NCBI GenBank assembly: GCA_037954325.1
Contig: JBBMNZ010000003.1
Location: forward strand, 24,060,392-24,124,391
Length of the DNA: 64,000 nt
Reading direction: 5' to 3'
Source: Fistularia commersonii
Taxonomy: Eukaryota; Chordata; Actinopteri; Syngnathiformes; Fistulariidae
The notes under the pieces were generated by a model. That model made no database searches, was not told the origin of the DNA, and saw only the letters and a program-made list of their open reading frames with translations. Each line of letters starts with the position of its first letter. Within the stretch, counting starts at the first letter, position 1. Made by a program: the position numbers and the translations under genes. Shown here piece after piece: positions 45,441-55,536 of the stretch.

Positions 45441-46404
45441 TAGGAACTTTATTTTTCACTAGTGTGTGGCACGGACCTATTAAAAGGATGTTTTTCAACG
45501 TAAACGACTGCAACTGGTTTTCTTTGCGTCCTGTTTCGGGAGACGCTGACGCGCACATACGACTGGTAGTTTCTTTTTTTTTTCTGTCAAGTTGAGATGT
45601 TATGGACATTTCAAGGGAATTAAGGCGGACACTGGAAAGTGTTCTTACTCATGTTTTTATGTCATATTCAGTATCAAAAGCCAGAAGGCAGAGTTCTTTC
45701 CCCCGGCCCACCTAAGTGGTGCAAGATAATCGTCATTCATGGCTGCTGTGATTGTTCTGCAAAGTCACGACAAAAGTAGCAAGACCGTCTGGAAGAACAC
45801 TTCATCCCAGCGTGTCCCAAAAAGTGCTAAATTATTCAAAGCGTGAGAATCCGAATGTGTGCTGAGATGCTATTCAGTTTCTTGAATGCAGTTTTGAACA
45901 ACAGGCTGCCAAAAGCATACGTGGTTCACGAGGGACGACAAAACCCGGACTCACCGATCTTTGTAGTGTCGATCATTTGAACACAAACAAATACCGGTGG
46001 ACTACAGTGAGAAACATCTCGTCCGTGTGGAGACCTCTGGGAGGGTTGCAACTATTTGGAAAAATACACTCAAAGCAAATTTTGCACAATGGCCGCACTA
46101 TTGTCATACATTTGAGGGCTACCACTCTGCCAAACGCTGTATTGTGTTTAATAGCAATCTCTTGAGTGTCACTGTGTATTTCTCAATCAAAATATTGTGT
46201 TTGAACGAAATACATTGGGGAAATGTTGACTTGCTCAGCAAATATTAAATACTGTGAATAATTAAAAGAGCTCATTACTTTGAGCACATTTTGTTGATTA
46301 AAAAAAATCTTATGGAGTAATTAATCCCCCAACAGAGGGAAATGTTTATCCGCTGTGATTAATTCATAAATAACAGCTCCTCGCAGCCCAGGAGGAGGCT
46401 GCTA
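45441..46404. other. baz2b-wdsub1 intergenic interval
   Basis: No gene recognised. 45997-46248 is open on the plus strand (83 codons) but has no family I know. 46250-46380 is AT-rich. Confidence 0.5.
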
Positions 46405-46520
46405 GCTCAGCCGATGACGTCACGGGGATGACGTCACGGTCAGCTGTTCTAACCGGAAGTAAACAACGGAATCTCGAGTGGAAGACGCGGCAGAGGGAAG
46501 ACTGAAGAAGAGAGGTTGGC
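46405..46520 (+). promoter_or_regulatory. wdsub1: wdsub1 core promoter region with two CREs and an ETS site
   Basis: Two perfect palindromic TGACGTCA elements lie at 46415-46422 and 46429-46436, 14 bp apart start to start, followed by CCGGAAGT (46453-46460). There is no TATA box. Paired CRE plus ETS sites just upstream of a transcript start are typical of broadly expressed genes. The transcript start itself is inferred, probably 46460-46500. Confidence 0.65.
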
Positions 46521-47719
46521 GACAAGCAATACCAATTTTATTTCATTTTCTGAGATCGTGTCATTGCTCGCCGAGCCGCCTCGTCGCCCCGCTTCCCCGC
46601 TGGTGAATATTTTATATTTTTTTGATCAGAACCGGAAGTGTCAAAAAAAGTGCTGCGTTATGGACTTTAGCTTTATCGCTTGCTTTAGCATTAGCATTAG
46701 CGTCAGCATCCCCGGCTGGTGTCAGCGAAATAACTTCTTTAGCGTTCAGGTTGGAAAACTTGCGTGGACTTCCAGGTTTTCAAGTCAGTTATTTCTTCAG
46801 AGTATTGACAACGGAGGCTTTCCTTTAAAAAAAAGTAGGAGGAACAGACAGCGAATGCTCCCACCTTCTAACGCCCCATTTAGCATGCATCGATTAATCA
46901 ATGACCTACCTTACAAAGTCTACCAAATCCGCGACGAGCTAACGGGGTATTTAGTTTTGTGTCTTTTTTTTATTTTAATCCAATGTAAAATCGTGTCATT
47001 ACCTTGTTACTTTTGATATTTTGATTTACCATACTCTTGCTCCATCACTGGTAAATAACGTTTGGTCAGTGTTAACATTTTCTTGGAATTATTTTGGAAT
47101 CTGTTTAACCTTTTTTCTCGTCTGTGTTGACCGGAATTGGCTTGTCAGCTTAACCGCTCTGGCCTTGGTTTAACAAAATAAACCAAGCAGTTAATTTATT
47201 CATTCATTCATTCATGGAGGCGACCCATGAACTTATAGTGAATAGTCCAAAAAAACACCTCAAGGAGTCACAGTCAGGCAACAGCCCCCCTTTGACGACT
47301 GGCTGTGAGTGATCTCTTCATATATTGTTTATGCAAATACAAGGTTTGTTTGTCACTGTCACTCTGGTCATCTCAACCAGTAGTGTCTTCGATCATCTTT
47401 AAAAGATCACCGAGGACTGATGAGGGGATAAAAGGTGTGTACTGTGTACTCGTTTAAAGACCAGACTAAACTTTCTTGCTGTTATTTTGGCGGAAGGGGG
47501 TTAAATACCCCTCTGTCTTTCTCACCTCTGGTAGCCGAGGGTGTATCCTGCCAGCTGTGGCTGTAGTTGCCGGATTGCATTTGACAGGATTAACCAACTT
47601 TAATCAAAAGTGGTTTCCATTCGATTAGCCCTTCAGCTGCTGCACGTTTGACAAGTCGGAAAAAAATCTGAGTGTCCCAAACAACTGCATTCTCTCACGT
47701 CTTTCTGTGCATTTTAAAG
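46521..47719 (+). other. wdsub1: wdsub1 5' leader and first intron
   Basis: It holds a second ETS-like CCGGAAGT (about 46631) and an open frame of 166 codons (46516-47016) with no recognised domain. A (TTCA)n-like run lies at 47195-47216. The exact 5' UTR exon end was not resolved. Confidence 0.45.
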
Positions 47720-48130
47720 AACGGCCCTCCAAATGGTGTCCCTGATTTGCACCCTGCAAGACCACAGAGACGACGTCAACTGGTGCGCTTTCTCCGCTAG
47801 CCTTCTGGCCACGTGCTCCGGGGACAAAACCCTGCGCGTCTACAACAGCCGGGACTTCTCCGAGCTTCCCTTCTCGCCGCTCACCGGCCATGGCTACGGC
47901 GTCCACTGCTGCTGCTTCAGCGCCTGCGGGGAGTTCCTGGCCTCGTGCTCGACGGACGCCACCACCGTGGTTTGGTCCACGGCCACGGGTGAGATCGAGG
48001 CGGTCCTGGAGCATCCGGGTCGCAGCCCGGTCAGGATCTGCGCCATCTCTCCCGACTCCGCCCACCTGGTCTCCGGCGCGTCCAACGGCACTTTGGCTCT
48101 GTGGGATTTTCCCTCCAAGCAGCTGCGCAG
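47720..48130 (+). CDS. wdsub1: wdsub1 first coding exon (residues 1-132)
   Basis: ATG at 47733. It encodes three WD40 units in one exon: DDVNWCAFSASLLATCSGDK, VHCCCFSACGEFLASCSTD and VRICAISPDSAHLVSGASNG. The donor is AG|GTGAGG, phase 2. The upstream acceptor TTTTAAAG at 47719 is probable. Confidence 0.93.
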
Positions 48131-51100
48131 GTGAGGTGGCAGGTTTAGCTGCGAAATCAGTCATTTTGAAACAATAACTTTCAGAGATAGTCATTCAGCA
48201 CTGCTCACAAAAGAAATAAAATTCAGGGAAAACTCAGGCTGCTCCGTATATTTTCTACGAACAATATTATGACCAAATTACATGAAAAAAAAAACTGAAA
48301 CAAAAAGCCCGCTTAACATGAGAGGACGGATTCCGGGCCACGGGAGGCTCCCCAGAGTCGACATTCGGCCCCGTCGAGCTGAAGGCGCTTTGTCTTGTTC
48401 GTCAAGGACCGGCTCAGTGAACGACACCACGCTGGTGGCCTGCTCCTTCAGCCCCTGCAGCCAGATGTTCGTCACCGGATCCACCTACGGGGACCTGCGC
48501 CTCTGGGACCTGGAAGTGAAGCAGCTGCACGCCGAGAAGAACGCCCACGACCTCGGGGTGACCTGCTGCGCCTTCGCTCCCGACATCCTCAGCGGTAAAA
48601 GCCTGACGCCGTTGAGTCAAAAACTTGTCGCGTGTGTATTTTCAGCCAGAATTTCTGAAAACTAACAGCCTAAACCTGAATTGACCATAATTTCCGGAAT
48701 ATAAGCCGCTAATACCTACTATTATTTATTATTGTTATGTTTTACTTGAAACTCTGGCACAACAATTTCCTTCAGGATAAATAAAGTTGTTCTTATTCTT
48801 AATTTTCATTCGAGTTGAACACTGCGGCTTAAACAACATTGTGGCTAATTTGTGGATCTTTTGGGGCTAACAAGCTACATGCCACCAAAACATTAAAGCT
48901 TGTCACATGGAACTAATGAAATTATCGTGAAATAAGAAAAGATAAAATGTAACGATCCCCATGGGGGAAATTCTTTTGTCACAACTGCGTAACAGTTATA
49001 AGTGTCAATTAGGAAAAGCTAAAGACATCCACAAAAAGACCTCTGAGAGAACAACAACCGCAACAACATCAAGGATAAGAATGGAAAAAAAAAGACAGCA
49101 AGGGTGAAAATAGACAACCTAAACCAAACGACAACTTAAACAGAGTGACAACAGCAATGACAAGAATAAAATAAACCAACAAAAATAGGCAGGATGTGAG
49201 TGGGCTGAGACCAACAAGGATAAAAAAAGACAACAAATTCTGAGTCTGTTCAATTCAGACACCGAAAAAGACGACTTTCATGGTTTTAGTGCACAGGAGG
49301 AAAACCGATATTACGATTAGCCACTGCGGCTCATATTCAGGTGCGCTCGGAATTTACGGTAGTTCGGTGACGTCGGCAAGTGTAATATTGAATGTTGTGA
49401 TAACCGATGTTGGAACAGGAAAACAAGGAGGAACCCGATTTGATTTCAGCAAGTCCTTCGAGCATCTGTCCGTGTGTTGCCGTCTTGCAGGTTTCCAGCT
49501 TGTGCAGTTCCGCTTGGCGTCTTGCGGACAGGACAGTCAGCTGAAGATCTGGCTCCTGGAAAAGTTCAGCTCGGGAGGTAAACCTGCTCCTCGGACTCCC
49601 GTCGAGTGCCCTGTTTTCTCTAGCTCGCGTAAAACCACCATCCCCTTTTTATCCCTATGTGTTTCCCTTCTCCTGCAGCCTGTAAGATGCGTCTCGTGCA
49701 CACCTTAGCGGGCCAGTCGGCCCCGGTCCTCTGCTGCGCGTTCTCCACGGACGGCCGGCTGCTTGTGTCGGGGTAAGCGCTTCTCCCCGAGCGCTGCTGG
49801 TAACCTCCACCCCCGAATCCAGAGTCACGCTGGTTTTTGTATCTGTGCATTTAGCTCCACTTTATCGGTTTTAGTTCTTAAATTTGAGCGTCGTCTCAGA
49901 AGTCGCTTGTAAAATGTGAGGAGAACATGGCGTGCATCTCCGTGGAGTTCTGGAAAGAGCCGCCAAAAAGGAAAAACATACTGAGTTTCTTTCTGTCATC
50001 TTGCTTTTTTTCTTAGTACTGACCTAGATGTAAGTGACCTGCTAGAAGTCTTTTTTCAAAATGGCAAAAGGCAAAGAAGGACCATATTTAAATGCATAGA
50101 TGTATTTCTCCTCCGAATGGTTTAATTTATCGGATCGATTGGATGCCTTGTTATTTTCATCGGGGTGAAGTGTTGCCATCGGAGAAAACAGTCAATTTAA
50201 AACACAAATTTAAACACCAGCCTTGTTGAACAGCAGCACATCTGTCGGGAGGCTTAAGAGATCGACAGGTCCGTCATTTCAGAGGTCTTTATGTGCAAAA
50301 CTAAGATTGTGTGACAGGATAACAGGGTCGAACCGTGAGAATTATCCTTTTAACTTGAGCAAACGTTTGAATTCAGCCAGCGTTAATTTCGGGGTGCAGT
50401 ACCGCAGAGTGACCACTGGGGGGCGCCACCGACCCCTTGATTTCCCAACGTGAGCCGCTGATAGAGGACAGTAACTGATCTCTCCCCGTGTTCCCTCCAG
50501 CTCTGTGGACAAAACTGTGACAATCTATGACGCAGTGAGTACTTTTCCTTCATTCTAAGTATTATGTGTGCCACCGATCAAAACCCAACATCCGTGGCTC
50601 CATTTAATTGTCCTTTTTCTGTCTGTCTCTGCAGAGAAATGCTGTTTTGCTTCACACGATAAACCAACACACAAGGTAAATCACAAAACACTCTTGCAAT
50701 AAAACTTTCTGTGCCTGTTGTTGCAGTTTTGAATCATGATGTAATAGATAAGAATAATTTTTTTTGAATTGCTGTAAAATATGTTGCACTTTAAATCACT
50801 AGTATAAATGTATGTGTGGACATACATTGACGCACGCTTGTATATATTGTATATAAGTATAGCAACACTAAAAATATGTCTAGATTTATTCCTTTTATTT
50901 TCTTTATTTTATTTCAAAATCCCCATCCAGTTATTCCAACCTCAAGCCGCACATTTCTGCCGTTTACAAAGCTAAAAGCAAAGCTGAGCGCCTGTCGCCT
51001 GGTTGCAGATACGTGACGGCGTGCGCCTTCTCCCCGACCTCGGCGCTCATCGCCACCGGATCGATGGACAAGACGGTGAACATCTGGCGCCTGGAGGACG

Positions 51101-54100
51101 GACGCGGTGGGGCAGCTCGTCACCGCGCACGTCCTCTCCTCCTCCGGAGTTGCGCAAATGCCTTTTTTATTTGATTTGTTCTGTTTCTCTGTCTGTTCGT
51201 CGGCTCGTCCGTCTGCACGCCGCTTCCATGGCGAAGACGGGAAATCACTGCCAGGTACGTCTCATCTGTTTTCCTCCCCACAACCAGCCCCTCATTAGAA
51301 GTCATTGTTCTCGCGGCTCTTTTTTTTTTCCAAATCGGAGAAGAATATAGTGATTTTGCATTTTTGGTCGAGTCAATCGCCGCTGCCCCTTCCCGCGGGC
51401 TTTTCGGTGATGGTCGCCTCGTTACGGCCCGCCACAAACTCCGCTTCGCTCTCTTGTTCTTCCAGAGAAATCGGCTCTGACATCGAGTGGAGGTAGGAAG
51501 ACACACACACACGCACCCACACACACACACACACACACACAAATGCTCCGTCTGCAAAGCGTGTATTATCGGTGAAAGTCCAGGCCACGAGCGTGTCGAT
51601 GAAACCTCCTCGGTCGGGTGGAATCAATACTCAGCAGGACACCCGGAGCGTTTGGCTTCTTTGTTTATTTATTTCGTTTTTTAATACCAAGCGTATTTTC
51701 TGGACTCGTCCTCTCAGGGACGACCTCGGCGGGACGCTCCAAGCTGCTGGTCGGCGATTGGTCCGAGGAGGACGTGTCGACCTGGCTGGCGGAGGAAGGG
51801 CTGTCGGGATTGGTGGACAAATTCCGGGCGAACAACATCGACGGGACGGAGCTGCTCGGCCTCACCAAGGAAACGCTGGCGTCGGAGCTGTGCATAGGTG
51901 AGGATGACAAGCGTAGCACGCCGGCGCGATGGAGACGGGCGGCAGGAAGATGCCGGGATTAAGGGAGGAGGGGTTTGAGCCTATTTACCCGGATAAAAGG
52001 TCGCCCCGTTAAAAGAAAGGGGCGAATTAATGTCTGCGTGTTTTTTTTTTTTTTTAAACCGAGCGGGATTACATAATCCCGGGCGGCGCCGCCACGGAGG
52101 CACCGGGCTTTTTCGGCGTCTGCGACGTTAATCTGGATCGCTCGGTGACTTACATAACCCGATTCCCCCCCCCAACCCGGCGCCCCGAATGGCCGCCTCC
52201 CCTGAGCTCGTATTTTTAGATCTTCAGTCTGGATTCTTTCGAGATTTTTTTGGTTCATCAAATATTTGGCATATTTCCGCCGCTTCGGCCCTGTGTTTGC
52301 GCAGCCGTCAGCAAAATGTCTGTCGCGTTTCCACAGCAGGACCGGGTCGGAAGGAGCCCGACTTCTCACGACTTCTCCGGGCGGGATTGACGGGAGCCCG
52401 TCTCCTCTGAGAAGCCGAAGCAGTATATATTTGCTCAATATTTCATCTCCAAACCGCCGCTCGTTTCTGGCGGCCAGGCTCCCGCACAAAGATTGAAATA
52501 TGAAAAATTTAACATCAGGAAAAACAAAAACAACGGCGTTCAGGCGACAAAGGTTCCGACACGGCCAACCGCCCGCTCGGAATTTTAACTTTTCCCAAAC
52601 AGGACAGACAGTCGGCAGACCCGCTCTGCTCCCACCGCGTTCACACTCGCCCGCCCACGCTCGCTCGTCGCCGTCCAAGAGCGAACGGCGCTAAACGCAT
52701 GAATAACAAATACTCCGATCCTGGGCGCCGATCATCTCATAACCCCTCCGCCGGTTTAATCACACATCAATACAATGATTTCAAATTCCCCGCGTATGTA
52801 TGTATGCACGTATTTGTGTTTGTGCAGAGTCCGTCGGTATTCGCAGCAAGCTCCTGAGGAAGGTGGAGGAGCTGAAGAACGAGTGCGTGTCATCAGGTGT
52901 TCCCGATGAGTTCCTGTGTCCGATCACCCGGGAGCTGATGAGGGAGCCGGTCATCGCCGCAGGTGAACTAACTACTTCTTTAACTACTTCTAACTACAAC
53001 TGACCACCAACCCCTATTCCTGCAGTTAGAGCAGGGGTGTCAAACGTACGGCTCGCGGGCCTTCACCGGCCCGCCAAGGCATCCGCTGCACCCCATGGAA
53101 TAAATCTACAATTTGAAAAAAATGCTTAAAAATCATGACTACTTCTACTTTTTTTGAATTAAGAATACAGTTCCTAGATGGCAGTAATGCGGCCTACGGG
53201 TTATAAATAACATTTTTACTTATTGTTAGCAATGTACCTGCTTTTTCGTCGACCCCGACACCCACGTCAGCAAGGTGTCATTGTCAAAAAAAGAGTAAAG
53301 TCGGGTTTTCCAAGAAAAACGTGCCACTTAATATTTGTTCGTTGAGGTTAATAGGAAAATGTGTATGCTCGTTGTGGACGCAGCATGTTTTGATGGCAAC
53401 AAAATGCGCGGAGAACAGACCTGAGGCAAAATGTTGCTGAAATTGTACTTACTTTCCTTCATGAATCTCACTTTGTTCGTCATGTATTTTACAAAAGAAC
53501 AGTTTGTTGCAGATTTTTATAATTTACCTGTTCTTGTTTACACTAAAACAAAAGGAAAAATTTGGACTTAGTGTCGCCGTTAGGTAATTATACAGTATAC
53601 CCTTGTTTTTCGCGGGGGTTACGTTCCAAAAAGAACCCGTGATAGGCAAAAAGTAGAAACCTTTATTTTTTTTGACAGATATTATACATCCTTATTAAAA
53701 CTTATTGCTGGTGTCGTTCTTAAGTTTGTTTCTTCCTTCTTTATGGGACGAACGGAGGATTCATTAATTCCGTAACGCCGGCCTTCGGCCGTATAGCTTT
53801 TACCTTCCCTTAGCATGTCCAGAAGTTTAACTTTATCTGCGATAGATAGCATCTTCCGCTGCCTTTTGGGCCCTTTTGTCGGTCCAGAGCGTTTTGTCAA
53901 CATTATGGGTTTTAGAGAAACTCGAAATTGCAAGAGAATTTGCACGTACAAGCTGTTTTACGTACGTGTACATATTAAACTGCAACGTTATTGACGAACA
54001 GGTAGAGAAGAAGCGGAGTGACGTTTTAGCCAATCAGAATGCAGAACACAATGCACGATGCAAATCCGTGAAGTAGCGAAACCGTGAAAAGTAAACCGCG

Positions 54101-55536
54101 TTCTAGCGAGGGATCACTGTAGTACGATTTTACTGCTCCATCCTCCGTATGTGAGTTAGAGGATGAAAAGGATGGTCTGGTGTTCCCACAGCTCACTCAC
54201 ATGGGAGAAGTTTGCTCACCAAGCCTGAACATCGGTGATATTTTAATCCACAACGTTTTCCACATTTTAGATATGTAATTTTTGAAATGATGTAATAGCT
54301 AGAATACCAACAGGGAGAAAACAAATCAAGGAGGAAAAAAAAAAGGAAAAAGAAAAAGGAAACATTTGCAGTTGAGCGTATCATTTGGGACTGAATCGCA
54401 GTTTCCTGCGTCTCTTACGAAGGGCAAACTGAGCCCACGGAGACCGCGGTATTCCGTTTGAGCGTGTTTTCCCTTCGCTGCCGACAAGCGGGGGGTCTCG
54501 CAACAACCGATCGGGTTAGATAACGACTCGGAAGCCGCTTTTCCCAGTGTTTTCTCCGGGACGCCTTCCGGCTGCCAGGAAGCCTCCCTGTTAGAAAGCC
54601 TTCCAGGTAAACATCTACCCCCGTTTGTTGTCGTCCCGGAGAAGACGGAAAACAGAATTCTTTCATATCTGAGTCCAAATCCTTCCTCGGGGAGACGTCC
54701 CGGCCCGGGTTCGGAACCATCCTGCGGCAAAACGCGCCATCGGCGACGATGACTGTTTATAAATTAATGTTTCGTCAAATCCGACGTCCGGATGGGCGAA
54801 TTCAAACCCGATCCGGACGCGTTGCCCGGGTGTCCTCGAGCGCGCAGCCGTCGCCATGGCAGCCGCCCCTCGCCGACGGGAGACGAGCACCCTCGCCGCT
54901 CGCTCGGGCGCCGAGGCGGCGGCTCGGAAAGAGCGAAATAAAACAAGCGTCGTGCAAAACGTGGGTAGAATCGCGGATGCAACACGACGACACTCCACCC
55001 GCAACGGCGTCAGGAGCTGATTCCACATCAGACGCTGAGTCGACACATGAAAATACAAGGAGATAAATCTGAGGAGGTCATGGTTGATCTGGTCAAAACC
55101 TTCTTCTCGCCTCAACCGTCTTCCCTTGAAGACATTTCACCTTTCACCCGAGAACCGAAGAGGCCTCTGGGATGAAAAGAGGGAAGAAAACGAAGTCCGG
55201 TTTCCACGAGAAGACGATTTCGACAAGGATCATATGAGTGTTAAGATAGGATAAAACTAAGGTTGCAAAAAACAATAAATAACAAGGATTTTATCGCAGG
55301 ATGCGCGAGTCGCGATGTAAACGGTTTTGTTGACGGGATGCGTGTCGATTCGCGACGATGACATGGGCGATGTCGCTTCCGCAGATGGATTCTCGTACGA
55401 GAGAGAGGCCATGGAGAGCTGGATCCACACCAAGAACCGCTCCAGCCCGATGACCAACCTGCCCCTGCTGACCACGCTGCTCACGCCAAACCGAACCCTG
55501 AAGATGGCTATTACCCGCTGGAGGACGAGCCACTGA
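47733..55536 (+). CDS. wdsub1: WD repeat, SAM and U-box domain-containing protein 1, complete CDS
   Basis: This is a likely E3 ubiquitin-protein ligase by domain architecture; its substrates are not established as far as I know. Ten exons with consistent phases give 1407 nt, 468 residues; human WDSUB1 is about 476. Order: WD40 repeats about 1-313 (for example DHRDDVNWCAFS, LASCSTDATTVVW, RLASCGQDSQLKIW, ATGSMDKTVNIW); SAM domain about 329-393 (DWSEEDVSTWLAEEG and NNIDGTELLGLTKE); U-box about 399-468 (PDEFLCPITRELMREPV and DGFSYEREAMESWI). The start MVSLICTL matches the mammalian N-terminus and lies 13 nt after a probable acceptor at 47719. Two extra micro-exons (51237-51254, 51466-51492) would fit in frame and give 483 residues. 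It is in tandem with baz2b and convergent with tanc1. Confidence 0.95.
48407..48594 (+). CDS. wdsub1: wdsub1 exon 2 (WD40)
   Basis: Phase 2 to phase 1. It encodes TLVACSFSPCSQMFVTGSTY, GDLRLWDLE and AHDLGVTCCAF. Confidence 0.93.
48682..49372. mobile_element. DNA-transposon remnant with nested retroposon tail
   Basis: The left end ACCATAATTTCCGGAATATA and AGCCGC matches, inverted, the right end GCGGCTCATATTC..GGAATTTACGGTA. Relatives of its body occur at 61008-61205 and inverted at 63880-64000. Confidence 0.65.
48938..49250 (+). repeat. Dispersed retroposon-tail repeat, copy B (nested)
   Basis: GTAACGATCCCCATGGGGGA, GTCACAACTGCGTAACAG, AAAGACAGCAAGGGTGAAAAT and CTGAGACCAACAAGGATAAA follow copy A at 38652-38998 word for word in order. 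Confidence 0.75.
49491..49577 (+). CDS. wdsub1: wdsub1 exon 3 (WD40)
   Basis: 87 nt, phase 1 to phase 1. It encodes RLASCGQDSQLKIWLLEKF. The acceptor is GTCTTGCAG and the donor G|GTAAAC. Confidence 0.92.
49679..49772 (+). CDS. wdsub1: wdsub1 exon 4 (WD40)
   Basis: Phase 1 to phase 2. It encodes MRLVHTLAGQSAPVLCCAFS and DGRLLVSG. Confidence 0.92.
49773..50500 (+). other. wdsub1 intron, nothing recognised
   Basis: Unique-looking sequence, no repeat or frame of note. Confidence 0.55.
50501..50534 (+). CDS. wdsub1: wdsub1 exon 5 (34 nt)
   Basis: Phase 2 to phase 0. It encodes SVDKTVTIYDA, the end of a WD repeat. The acceptor is TCCCTCCAG and the donor GCA|GTGAGT. Confidence 0.9.
50635..50675 (+). 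CDS. wdsub1: wdsub1 exon 6 (41 nt)
   Basis: Phase 0 to phase 2. It encodes RNAVLLHTINQHT, matching the mammalian ENILHTLTQHTR segment. Confidence 0.9.
50676..51008 (+). other. wdsub1 intron, nothing recognised
   Basis: AT-rich, no repeat family recognised. Confidence 0.55.
51009..51106 (+). CDS. wdsub1: wdsub1 exon 7 (last WD40)
   Basis: Phase 2 to phase 1. It encodes YVTACAFSPTSALIATGSMD and KTVNIWRLEDGR. The donor is G|GTGGGG. Confidence 0.92.
51237..51254 (+). CDS. wdsub1: Candidate wdsub1 micro-exon A (18 nt)
   Basis: Phase 1 to phase 1, encoding DGKSLP. It has a long pyrimidine-rich, AG-free zone upstream (about 75 nt) and a good donor, CAG|GTACGT. It lies in the variable linker between the WD40 and SAM domains. 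No transcript evidence; skipping it also keeps frame. Confidence 0.35.
51466..51492 (+). CDS. wdsub1: Candidate wdsub1 micro-exon B (27 nt)
   Basis: Phase 1 to phase 1, encoding EKSALTSSG. The acceptor CTCTTGTTCTTCCAG and donor GAG|GTAGGA are strong. It sits in the WD40-SAM linker and is frame-neutral. Confidence 0.4.
51718..51897 (+). CDS. wdsub1: wdsub1 SAM-domain exon
   Basis: 60 codons, phase 1 to phase 1. It encodes the start and core of the SAM domain: DWSEEDVSTWLAEEGLSGLV and FRANNIDGTELLGLTKETL. Confidence 0.94.
   Translation, partial: GRPRRDAPSCWSAIGPRRTCRPGWRRKGCRDWWTNSGRTTSTGRSCSASPRKRWRRSCA
51898..52827 (+). other. wdsub1 intron, nothing recognised
   Basis: T15 at 52041-52055; otherwise unique-looking. 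Confidence 0.55.
52828..52962 (+). CDS. wdsub1: wdsub1 SAM end and U-box start
   Basis: Phase 1 to phase 1. It encodes ESVGIRSKLLRKVEELK and then PDEFLCPITRELMREPVIAA, the first half of the U-box. The U-box is split by a 2.4-kb intron. Confidence 0.94.
53033..53110 (+). mobile_element. hAT-like terminal fragment
   Basis: AGCAGGGGTGTCAAACGTAC and CGGGCCTTCACCGGCCCGCC resemble one end of common fish hAT MITEs. No matching right end found. Confidence 0.5.
53588..54122 (-). mobile_element. Tigger/pogo-like element, internally deleted
   Basis: The left end CAGTATACCCTTGTTTTTCG and the right end, read inverted, CAGTGATCCCTCGCTAGAAC, each flanked by TA, the pogo/Tigger target site. About 530 bp. 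Confidence 0.75.
53682..53951 (-). pseudogene. Tigger transposase N-terminal remnant (CENP-B-type HTH)
   Basis: The minus-strand frame encodes KRQRKMLSIADKVKLLDMLR and REGKSYTAEGRRYGINESSV, the Psq/CENP-B-N helix-turn-helix of pogo-class transposases. The DDE catalytic domain is missing, so it is dead as a transposase. Confidence 0.75.
55385..55536 (+). CDS. wdsub1: wdsub1 terminal exon, U-box end and stop
   Basis: It encodes DGFSYEREAMESWIHTKNR and LLTPNRTLKMAITRW. TGA stop at 55534-55536. The acceptor is CTTCCGCAG. Confidence 0.95.

Larger units (their letters stand above)
48595..49490 (+). other. wdsub1 intron filled by a transposon
   Basis: Nearly all is the inverted-repeat element 48682-49372 with a retroposon tail inside it. 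Confidence 0.6.
51107..51717 (+). other. wdsub1 intron holding two candidate micro-exons
   Basis: See 51237-51254 and 51466-51492. A (CA)n array at 51500-51540 follows the second. Confidence 0.5.
52963..55384 (+). other. wdsub1 last intron (2.4 kb)
   Basis: A hAT-like end fragment at 53033-53110 (GGGGTGTCAAACGTACGGCTC), the Tigger relic 53588-54122, and unremarkable sequence 54123-55384 with a repeat fragment near 55134-55175. Confidence 0.55.

Noticed and set aside
45997..46248. 83-codon open frame between baz2b and wdsub1
   Set aside because: No recognised domain, AT-rich end, no splice context; left as unassigned intergenic sequence.
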